Shown here piece after piece: positions 24,760 to 36,700 of a stretch of 64,000 bases of DNA. Source of the DNA: Microbulbifer sp. ALW1 (GTDB taxonomy: Bacteria; Pseudomonadota; Gammaproteobacteria; Pseudomonadales; Cellvibrionaceae). The position numbers were made by a program, and so were the translations under genes. The stretch covers positions 1,706,501 through 1,770,500 of the forward strand of contig NZ_CP047569.1 of NCBI RefSeq assembly GCF_009903625.1, read 5' to 3'. The stretch's first letter is position 1, and every line of letters begins with the position of its first letter. A model generated the notes under the pieces. It saw only the letters and a list, made by a program, of their open reading frames with translations, ran no database searches and had not been told where the DNA came from.

Positions 24760-27700
24760 ATGAAGTCTGAAGTAACTGGGCAAAAATCATTCAGAAATGC
24801 ACTGGCGGCACTGATGTATTCGGTGCGGCTATGGCTGTCAGTTGCGTTACTGGCTTCAGTGTCCGGGCAGGTGTTGGCGGCACCGACGGGTTATTGTGTT
24901 GCCAATCCCACTGCTCCGACGCAACTGGTGGATGTGCGCACCGGTGCGAACGTCACCTATTGTGATCTCTGCGGCTACGGCTACATAGAAGTACAAATCA
25001 CCAACCCTTACCGCAGTGGCGACGATGATTTCGCCTATATCACGTCCAGTCTTCAGCAGGATCAGGAAGAAGAGCGTTGGGGGGGCAGGTACCGCCGCCG
25101 CTCTGGTAATTACTACACCTACACCAGTAACGGGGATTACGGCTCCTTTAATCCGGATATGGACTTCAGCAGCCGCACTGATGATGAAGCCGGTTTGGTA
25201 GTGCGTATTCCCAATGCTTCCGGCCTGCGCCTGTATCAGGACCTGGATATAACCGCGGGCGGGACCACCATCGACAGCAACAATGCCAGCCAGGTGCAGC
25301 AGGCTCTGAATGGTGGCAACTGGGAAATCCGCATCGGTGGCCTTCCTGACCTGGCCGACGGCAATAACACCACCATGACGGTGCGTATTCCGGTGCATCG
25401 CCCGCTGGTTTCAAGTTCCGATGGCCCGGAGCAGCTGAACGCTTTCGACAACGTTAACGTCACCGCTGAGATCAATTATGTCACTACGGATAGTTGCACC
25501 TCTGGCGGAACGGAGAGAAGGGCGCACACCGATAGTGATATTTGCCCCACCAACTGGAGTGCGTGGACGGATTACGAGAATCCTCGGCCTCCATACCCGC
25601 CGTACCCTGGCACGGCAACCGATTGCACTCCAAGTACTCCGTCGGATGTCGATGTTTTCAATCCGACCTCTGCCGATACTAGCGCACTGGTTGTCAACAA
25701 ACCGGTGCTTGAGATCGACAAGCAGGGCTGGAATTACGATGCCGGGCAGCGCGAGGGTACCCGCAGCGATACCGTTTACGGCCATAACGACGACGATATC
25801 GTCTGGCGTTTGAACCTCGCCAATAACGGCACTGCACCGCTGCAGGATCTGCGTATTGATGATGTGCTGTCCCGCGCGGATGTGATGAATGCAAATTTTG
25901 TCTGCCCGACCCAAGGAGAGGCTGACGCCGTTGCCGCCAACAATGGCGTTCTGCCTGGCACCACGGATTGTGTCGCTACCGATGCACTGACTGGCTCGGT
26001 ACTGGCGGACTGGGATGTGCTGCCGCCGTTTGGCGATGGCATTGATATTCCTTCACCCTATGCCGGGACTGTGGAGGCTGAAACCTCCGGCTCGTCCAGC
26101 GGTACTATTGATATTGCTGAGGGTGGGGAAATCAATCTCTACCTGGTCGGCAAGCTGCAGCGCGATGCATCCTGTAGCAGCGGTACTCCGCTGATTAACA
26201 GCCTGGAGGACGTACAGTTTGGCTGTGCGGTGCAGACGCCACCCGGCGGTATAATTCCGGGACTGGATGATACCGGCGAGTTGCGTACCTGGTATGGCCA
26301 GGGTTCCGTTGCTGGTGGTGCAACGGCGTTAGAAGTCGAGCGCACCCTCACCGGTATCGATGGCAGCGCGACCGTAGGTATGCGCGGCCTGATGACCATT
26401 ACGCTGTCCAACCAGAGCGGCGGTACCGTCTGGTTTGATAGCAGTATGGGTTATCATCTCCGCGATCAATTGCCGGACGGCTATGTTCTGGACCCGAGTT
26501 TTGCGCCGCAGTTATTGCGTCCCGCTGGCAACAACGGATACACGGATGGTTCCTTCTATGGAGATTATGCCGGTCAGGTAGATCAGCTTCAGTGGGTAAA
26601 CCCGGAAGATGGCGTGGACTCGGTGGATACCACCAATTACACCAGCTACCTGGGTAACACCGCGCCGGAATTCAAGCTGTCCAGCTCCACCCAGTACACG
26701 GAAAGCAACCCGGATGCTGCCTACAACAGCGGTAAAACTTATCGCGACCTGATGCGCCACGGCGATGTGGTGGTAATCCGGTTTGCCATTATCCACAAGG
26801 ATCCGGCGCATTTTGACCGCGCCGCCGACCTGGATGTGGTTCCTGAAGAGCCAGGTGTTAACCTGTTCCAACGCCCGGAGCCCACCGACCCCGTCGCTTT
26901 GTCTGCGAGCCTGCAGAATACTCTGGAAGTGGATTTCAAGACCCTGTGTGATTCTCAGGGAACTCAACAGTACAACCTGACCGACAATGGCATCAGTAGC
27001 AGCCCGACCGATAACACCGGCGGCTCGTCCATTGTTTTTGATCCCGAAGATCTCGATGTCGAGATTCTCGACCAGTCTTTCATTGTCACCAACGATCCCG
27101 ACCAGACCACGCCGCTGCGCGTAAGAGCGACCAACAATGGTGGTGTGGATGCCCGCGATGCCAGCATCTTCATCAGCTTTGGCCCGACGCTGGAAGTGGT
27201 AACGGTAGACGAGCGAAACGGTAATTGGCAGTGCGACATCGCATCGGTGAGTGGCTCTCCGGTACCGCAGCCCTCGCCATACAAGGCTTGGGTGGTGAAC
27301 CCACCGGGCGATCCGGATTTGCTCCATTTGCCCCTGACCACTACCGGTACTGCGTACCGCTGTTATCCCAACCACGGTAATTCATTGAATCGTGTACTCG
27401 CGGTCAACGAGAGCGTGGAGTTCCACTTCGAAGTCAGAAAGGCCCTGGATCTGGCGCTCGTTCTTGAAGACGATGTTACCTTCCGTGCTGATGCCATTGG
27501 TGAAATCTGGACGGTGGCAAGCCTGAATCTTGCCGCTCCCACCGTAAACATGAGCAACACGGGAGGTACAACCAACAACCGTGCAGTTCAGAGTTATACG
27601 ACCACCAATACTCCCACGGCGATCAACAATCATCAGCCGCTCTGGTTCCCGCAGCCAGGTAATGCCGGCCAAAACAACGCGCGTAGTGACGGTGAGGTAG

Positions 27701-30700
27701 ACCGCGGCAATCTCTATTCACTGGATGCGAACTGGTCCCGCGGTATCGGCTTCAACCTGTTGAAAGATCAGGTGGCGTGGAGTGCTGCCGGTGGCAATTT
27801 GTGGGCATTAGAGGGATCAATACCGCCGCTCGGCGAATGTAATGAAAGCAGTCCCGCAACACTGAATGCCGCTTTGCCCAGTAGTGCAATGTCGGATGGC
27901 TACCCCAACTTCGCACGTAAACAACGTGAACTGGTGCAGATTGGTGAGGAATGTACCAACCTCATTCAGACTGGCGGCTGGTTCGGTTTTAAGTCGCGGG
28001 GCTTCTCCTTCATCGGTGTGCGCGATATCCAGGTGCAGGACGAGGTCGAAGACGGCCTGGTTTATATTTCCAATACCGAGCCTCAGGTAGGTGTGCAGAT
28101 CGCCGGTGCGACCCCAACACCGAATGACCCCTCCAAAAGTACTCTGGACGAAGGGTTTTTTGGCTGGCTCTTTACCGGTAACCAGGCGGGCAGTGACGGA
28201 AGCAGTGATTACATCACCACCATTGATCAGTGGTTCCATGTCAATGCCACCACCCGTATTCAGAACAAGGCGCTTAATGCGCGCAGTGCACCGAATGTTC
28301 AGGCCGCCGACCGAAACAATGTATTGAACTCCAGCTTTGAGGCGGCTTACCACAACGAGAATACCGGTGTGGATGAGTACTTCGACTTTGGTAACAGCAT
28401 CGTGGGCTACCCGTGGGAGCGTATTCGCCGTGTCGATGTGGTAGTGACCGAACCGGAAATTTCCCTGGCAAAAAACTACTGCGAAGCGGGCAACTTCAGC
28501 TCTGCTAGCGGAGACTGCTCCGGTGGCTGGCAGCAGAACCTGACGGGTGCGGACACCTCACGGGATTACATCGTGCGTCTGCGACTGGTGAATGCCAATG
28601 AAACCTCCGGCGAGCCTAACGCCCCGGCCTATGATCTTGTGGTTACCGACACAGTACCTGACCTGCTGGTGGTGGTTGATCCCGGCAGTGATGGCATCGA
28701 CAACGATGGTGATGGCGCAGTCGATGAAGACAACGAACACCTGAGCCTGGTTGAAAACACGCCCAACGATGGCGTAGATGCCACACTGATATTTTCCCAT
28801 TCACACAGTGATACCGGTGCGCCGGTGGGTAGTTCAGCCAATAACGGCCTGCGTCGCTTGAATGGAGGGACCGGCAGCTCCGAGGATGGCCGCAGTGTAA
28901 ATCTCTACTACAAGGTCAACCCGGATGAACGTATTGCGCCTAACCAGATGCTGCAAAGCGCTTACTCCATCGTGTATGACACTCTGGAAGGCGGTGACGC
29001 CAGTGACCGCAACGAGTTTGGCAACCAGACTGTCGAGCTGCGCGGGAATGGCGATATCGGCGGTGCCCGCGCTTACGATGCCGGCCCGGCAGATGCCTCC
29101 ATTACCTTTATTACACCTGCGGTAGAACCGAAAGAAATCACCGCGCTGTCTGATACCACGCTGGGTGAGATGGTTGGCGGCTATCAGGCGGTAAAAATTG
29201 GTGAGGAAATCGAGTACACCCTTACCGGGCAGCTACCCTACCAGCAGCTGCGCGGCCTGATTGTGAGCGATACACTTCCGGCCGGTCTCAGCTGTGTCGA
29301 TGCGCCATCGATTGACCTGAGTGCTCCCCCCTATGCGGCAGCTGGTTTCCGTCGCCCGGATCTGAGCCAGGTGCCAGTTATTACGCCCGTGTGCAGTGGC
29401 ACCCAGGTGTCGTGGGATTTCGGTGATGTCACCCTGACCACACCGGGGTCAGAATCTCTCTTCAGTTTCCCGGTGCGTTTTATCGCGCGTGTGGATAACA
29501 CGCCAGCCAACAACAACGGTGAAGGCAGCAGTGGCACGGTATTGGAAAACGGTACCGGTGACTCTACCTTCCTGCGCTACGCCGACGCGATGGGGAACGA
29601 GTCCAAACTCAGTTTCGGCAATGTATCGGTACGGGTCATCGAGCCCGAGCTGGCACTCGAGAAGAGCTGGACTGACCCACAGGATGCCGGCGACGATATT
29701 ACCGTTACACTCACCGCAACCAATAACGGGTCTGCGCCTGCCTACAACCTGCGCATACTCGAAGACCTTGTCGATAGCGAAATGACGTTCATTGCGGGTA
29801 GTGTCAACGGAACTGATCCCCCCGCGGTGGATACCGATGCCTTCGGTGAGAACCAGCCCGTATTTGTGTGGGCGCCGGAAAACCCGTTACTGCCTGGCGA
29901 AGCCCGCGAGTTCACCTTCCTGGTGCGTGTAGGCGATAGTGCTCAGCCACAGCAGCAGTTGCAGAATACCGCGCACGCAGCCTGGACTTCGCTGCCGACA
30001 CGCAGCACTGCATTGAATCCCATCGATCAGAACGACGGCTCTGCACGCACTGGCCAGATTGGTGTCAACGGTGCGGTCGACGGCATGCGTATTGGCGAAT
30101 TGCCACTGGAAACTGGTGCTGACGCCGTCAACGATTACGAAATCAGCAGTAATCAGGTGACTGCGGATCTGGACCGCGTGCTTCTGAACAAGCAGGATCT
30201 GTCTCCGGGTGTGCTACCGGAAATCGGTGCCCATAAGCAATTCCAGATCACCATCGATCTGCCGGAGGGCACCACTCAGGAACTGCAGCTTCGCGATCTG
30301 TTGGATAGCGGCAGCACCAGCTATGTATTGACCCGCGATGCCAATTACGAAGTGAGTTACACCTTTACCAGGATTGCCAGCATCAATGGCAACACTGCAC
30401 TGGGTGAGAACGCATTCAGTAGCTCGGCGCCAGTCAATGGTGCCAGCGGCGAAATTCTGTGGGATATCGGTACCGTGCTTACCGAGACGGAAAGTGATTT
30501 ACCGACTGCCGGTGCGATCAACCCGCAAATCGTGATCACCTACTATGCGCGGATCAATAACGATACCAATACTGGTACCGCCAGTGGCGAAGGAAACAGC
30601 CTGCAAAATGGCGCCGAGCTCCGTTACCAGCATGGCAGTACTCTTGCCACGGTGACCGAGACTGCCGATACCCCGGCAATCACGGTGACGGAATCGGTAC

Positions 30701-33700
30701 TGAGTGCGGATAAAAGCGTAACCCAGATTACGCCGGGGCAATTGACCCGCGGCTCGGTGCTGGAATACGTGGTGACACTCACCAATAACGGTAACGCCAC
30801 CGCTTATGATCTGAATCTGGTGGATAGCCTGCCGGAAGAATTTCAGTGGGATGACAGTGTTGCGCCCACCGTTACTATTAGTGGTAGCCCGGTGGCCGGG
30901 TTTGTCGCGACGCCCGATACGACCATCGCAAATACCCTTGTTTGGGGGCGTGGCAATAGCGACGGTTCTCTCGATTTACCGGCAGGCCAACAGCTGCTGT
31001 TAACCTACCAGGTTACCGTGGCAGCCAATGGTGGCCCCTTTACCAATGAGGTCACTGCCGACTGGACTTCACTCCAGGATGACGTTGCAGCAAACAGTGA
31101 TTACGAGCGTACCGGCGCAGATTGCCCGGCGGCGCCAAATGACTACTGTATTACCGCGACTGAGACAACGGATGCAGCGGCGGAAGACAATACCGCCCTG
31201 GTCAAAGCGTTTGAGTCCGATAGCTGGGTTCTGGATGGCAGTGATGCGACCGACGCGGAGCTTCGCGTTGGCGATACTGTGGATTATCGCCTGACCGTGA
31301 CGCTCAACGAGAGCGTCACCGCAAATGTCACCATTGCCGATACCCTGCCAGTGGGTCTGGAGTTCGTTGATTTAGTGAGCGTCAACGGGCAAACCAGTGC
31401 ACCTTTTGAAAACACCGGAGGCTTCACTCACGAACCGGTCATAACAAGTGTGGCCGGTGATGCCAATGCGGGGCAGGTGCTGACGCTGGCATTGGGTGAT
31501 GTGGATGCCGTGGATGGAAATGATAGTAATAACGAATTCACCATCCTGTACCGCGCCCGAGTAGTGACCGATGTCCTGGCGCATCAGGACGTGCTTGGCC
31601 CGCTAAATAACCAGGCGGAACTGAGCTATGACGCTTTCGATGGCTCCACCGTAGCGCTGCCGCCGGTAATTGCTGCGATTGCGGTACATCAACCGCTACT
31701 GAGCTCGCTGGTGAAAACCGACACCCTGAGCGGACGCGCCGGTAGCGGTACTCAAGCCGATCCTTACTTGGTGGTGTTGGCGGCGGATACCATGCAGTTC
31801 CGTTTGCAATCCTGTAACCAGGGCGATGCGCCTGCCTACAATGTCCAGCTTAGCGATACCCTGGCTCCGCAATTAAACGAAGCGGCGTTGTCTGACGCCA
31901 GTGTGTTTACCGTCGCCATCGACGGTACCGCGACCAGCGAGTTTACCTACAGTGGGCAACCTGCAGCCGGTGGAAGCTTTACGCTGACGCTTAACGACGA
32001 CGCGCCGCTGCTACCCGATCAGTGCCTGACCGTGGACTACAGCATCGGTTTCAGCGCGGATATCGGCACCAGTGAGCTTTTCCGCAATAGTGCCAGCGTT
32101 AGTTCCTACTGGTCTCTGCCGGGCACAAATGGCCAGCAGTATTCCGACGATACTGTTGCGTCTGTCTGGATGCAGAACCCCAGCAATGCGATGCCGCCGG
32201 AGAAGGTGCTTACCAGTGCAGCCTCCGCCACCATTGGCGAGGAAGTGCGTTACCGCATCACCATTCCCGAAGACAATATTGCCCGCACCGAGGTGGTCCT
32301 TACCGATACCCTCGCGCCGCAATTCACTTTTGTCAGTGCCGCACTGAGTATCAATGGCGGCACTGCCAGTGACTTGCTTAATAGCGGTAGTGGTAGTGCC
32401 CTGAGTTTCGAACTGGGAACCCTGCAGGCTGGTGAAACCGCGCAGATAGAACTCTTATTGCGTGTGGCCAACAGCGCCGACAGTAATGCGGGCGACAGCG
32501 TGATCAATCAGGCGAGTTACAGCACCGGTGGTGTTACCTACACCAGCGCAGCGACCGATCCGCTGACGATTGTCGAACCGCAGATTGCTTTGGAAAAAGA
32601 GGTAATTGCTGCTCCTGCCGCGATTAATGCCGGCACGGTGCTCGACTACCGCCTGAGTATTACCGAAGCCGGTAGCGCCGATTCAGCGGCAGCCTATGAA
32701 CTGGTCGTTACCGACGTACTGGATGCGGGACTGGAATACGTTTCCGGCTCTGCAAGCATCGGCGACCCGGTTATCAGCGGCGACGCTGCCAGCGGTTTCA
32801 CACTGGAGTGGAACCTCACCAGCGTCGCAGTCGGTGAGAGTCTGGCAGTGGATTATCAGGCCGTGGTGCAGGACGATGCCCGTCCCGGCCAGGTGCTGAA
32901 CAATGTTGCGGAAGTGCGCTGGACGAGCTTGTCAGGTGACTCGGATTGGGAACGCGACGGCAGTGAAACACCGGCCTACAACGACTACCTTTCCAGCGCG
33001 ACTGCATCGGTCACCGTGTCTGACAATACCAGTCTGGCAAAAGCTCTTGTGTACGATACGTTTGATGGTACCGGCAGTATTCGGGTTGGTGATCGCGCCC
33101 GTTTTGCGGTTACCGCGACGATGCAAAAAGGTACCTACCCCAGTGTCGTCATCACCGACACCTTGCCAGTCGGTATGGTGTTTGAAGAGGTGGTCAGCGC
33201 CGACTTCTTCGGTAGTGATGAGACCTCGACCGTCGCAAGTGCAGTGAGTGTGAATGGCGCGGAGTTGGTATTCACTCTCGGTGATGTGACCAATCCGGCG
33301 AGCGCGGCCGGCGATACCTTGCAGATCGTCTACGAGGTACGCGTACAAAACGGCAGTGTGCTGGCGCAATTGCCGAGCCGTCAGTCTCTGGAAAATACCG
33401 TCGCACTGGAATACGCGCTGCCTTCCGGTCCGGCCAGTGCCATCAATGCACGAGCTGGTGTCGAGGCTATACAACCATTGCTTGCGATCAGTCGCCTGGA
33501 TGTTTCCACCGCGATTGGCAACGACAGCGAGATCACCGTGGGCGAGCAGGCCACCTTTACGCTGGACATCACCAACGACGGTGAAGCGCCGGCGTACGAC
33601 TTGCAAATTCAGGATGTTGTACCCGAAGGCATGCGCAACGGCGGTGGCGTGACCACGCAAAGTATCGAACTCCTCGGGAGTGGCAGCTTGCCGGTACGTA

Positions 33701-36700
33701 TGCCGAGCTATGATGCGGCTACCGGCATTGCGCTCTGGGATCTCGATGACAGCGACGTTTACACCATTCCCGCCGGCGGAACGCTGCGCTTGGTGTACAC
33801 CGTTACCGCGGACGACACCCTGGGTGCAGGCCTTTCACTGGGCAACGGTGTAACCCTGCCGGTTTACTATTCCTTCGACAATAATGTTGTTCCGGCCAAT
33901 GGTGTGGCGGAAGAACGTCAGGACTATCGCCTCGCAGAGGCGGCGAGTGCGGCTCTCACCAGCCCGCTGCCTGCTGCGCTGGACAAAAACATCACCCAGC
34001 CTGAAGCGGCCGTTGGTGAACAGTTTAGCTACCGGATCACTGTGCCGGCGACGCCGGCGGATACCGCACTCTACGATGTTCGCATCTTCGATGATCTGTC
34101 AGCGTCTGCCGCGGATCTGCGATTTATTGCGGTGAATAAAATCAGTGGCGCGGATGGCTGGACGCCGGAAAACATCGGCGATGAAACGCAGATTGAAATT
34201 GTCGATTCAGTCGATGGAATTGATATTCCTGCTGGCGAGCAGATTGAAATCGAGCTGGTGGTGGAAGTCCTCGATACGGATGTCAACGTCGCAGGACTGA
34301 CGTTCACCAATACCGCCAGTTACCGGTTCAGCACCTTTGGCGGCGACCTCGAGCTGCTTGCGGACACTTCTCAGGAGATGACGCTGGTTGAACCCGAGCT
34401 CACGCTGGAGAAAGCGGGTCCGGAGACACTGCATGCCGGTATCGCGGGCGACTTCACTCTGAATATCAATAATGTGGGTGACAGTGCGGCCTGGGATATT
34501 TCGATTATCGATATCCTGCCGGATGTGGATCAGGGTGGAATGTGTGGGCGGCAACCGGAAGTGGTGTCGATACAGATCTTCGACACTGATACCGATACCC
34601 TGGTGAGTGCGCTGAGTGAAGAGTCGGACTATCAGTCCAGCTTCGCGGATTGTACTTTCACCCTGACAACCACCGGTGTGGCAGTTGAGCCGGGCCAGCG
34701 CCTGCTGGTCGAATACCAGGCTTGGCTGGATGAGGATACTGCGGGCGATCAGACCCTGGTAAATCTGGCGGCGGCTCAATGGTTCAGCCAGGGAGAGGAT
34801 CGCGAGAATCGCCGGGCCTACGGGGCTGCGCCGACCGACGGTACACCGGAAGTCCTCGACCACGAAGATGCGCATGCACTGGTCACGCAAAGTGCCACCC
34901 TGCAAATGCTGAAAGAAGTGGTCAACGTCACTAGCGGACAGGAGCCGGGCAAAGAAGCGAGCCCCGGCGATACACTGCGCTACACACTGACGGTGAACAA
35001 TGTGAGCGAAATTCCCCTGGCGGAATTCTCCATCGAGGACGAACTGGGCGTGCTTAACACCCAGCAAGTTTTCGCCCCGGGGACTTTGACCATCATCGAA
35101 TTGCCAGAAAATGCGGTCGACAACAGCGATGCCGTTGCTGGCGCTACCGGCAGTGGCTGGGTTCGTATCGGCGGACTCACTCTGGCGCCCCAAGGTGAAA
35201 GTGACGAAGAGCGTAGCGATAGCGTTACCGTGGTCTTCGAAGTGCAACTGGCTTCGGTCATCGACAGCGGCACGGCGGTGCTGAACCAGTCGAACGTTAT
35301 CGCCTATGGCCAGACGCTGGCGGTCAGTGATGATCCGAATATCAATGGCACAAGTGATCCTGAGTCGCCTGGCGAGGAAGACCCGACCCAGGTCATCATC
35401 GAGTCGGCGCCGGTACTGAAGGTAGAAAAAACCTCCGAAGATCTCACCGGCGAACCCGACAGCCTGATGCCTGGCGATACCCTGCGCTACACCATTCGCG
35501 TGGAAAACATCGGCAACGAAAACATGCTTGAGGCCAGCCTGCGCGACCAGGTGCCAGCCAATACGGTGTACGTTGCCGGTTCCACTACCCTGAACGGTAC
35601 TGCGCTGGACGATGTCGACGGCAGCACGCCACTGGCACAGACACTGGTTATCCAGTCTCCCGGAGCAGAAGAAGGTGAGCTACTGGCGGATCCGGAAGCG
35701 GGGGGCACTCTCGCGGCATTGATTACGTTTGACGTCACCATCAATGACGTCAACGACGGCACCGTGATTTCCAATCAGGGCTTTGCCAATGGTGTAGGTG
35801 CAGGTGCTGGTGCAGGCGGTGAAAATACCCCGATCGATGAAAAGCCGTCCGACGATCCCACAACCGAAGTTGTCGACGATCCCACCATCAATATCGTGGG
35901 TAATGTGCCGCTGTTGCGGGTGCAGAAAACCGTCGAGCTGGCTGTGGATAACATGACCGCCGGTATCATCGATCCGGAGGATGTACTGCGCTACACCATT
36001 ACCGTGCGCAACATGGGCGGTAAGGATGCGACCGAAGTGCGCCTGGTCGACCTGGTGCCGGAGCACACCACTTATGTAGCCGGCAGCACTACCCTGAACG
36101 GTATTGCGGTTGCGGACAATGGTGGAGAATCACCGCTGGTTGCGGGCATTGCGATCAGCAGCGACGATCTGACTCCGCCGATGCCGACTGCGTACGAGGG
36201 GATAATTACCACCGCGCAGACCGCGACCATCGTATTCGACGTGATGGTGAATGTGGACACCGAGCGCGGCACCATCATCAGCAACCAGGGCAATGTGTAC
36301 AGCCTGGAACTGCCGCTGACCCTGTCCGATGCCGATGGCAATAGCAGCAACGGCGCGCAGCCGACCGAAGTGGTGGTCGGTGATGCGCAGCAGCTGTCGA
36401 TCACCAAGGAAGTGGCAGTAGTCGGTGGCGGTGCGGCCGAGTCTGGCGAGGTGCTGGAATACTTGGTGCGAATCACCAATATCAGCGCCGTTCCGGCAAG
36501 CCTGGTCAGCATTTATGACGACCTGCTGGTGGCGGGTGAGGGTGTACTCACGTACGTGGAGGATTCTGGTCGCCTGAACGGTCAGCCCGACGGCGTGATG
36601 GTGGACGGACCCCTGATCACCGTCGACTACAGCACCAACTACGGCGACCTCGAACCGAGTGAATCCATCACGCTGCGCTTCCAGGCCAAACTGGGTGAAA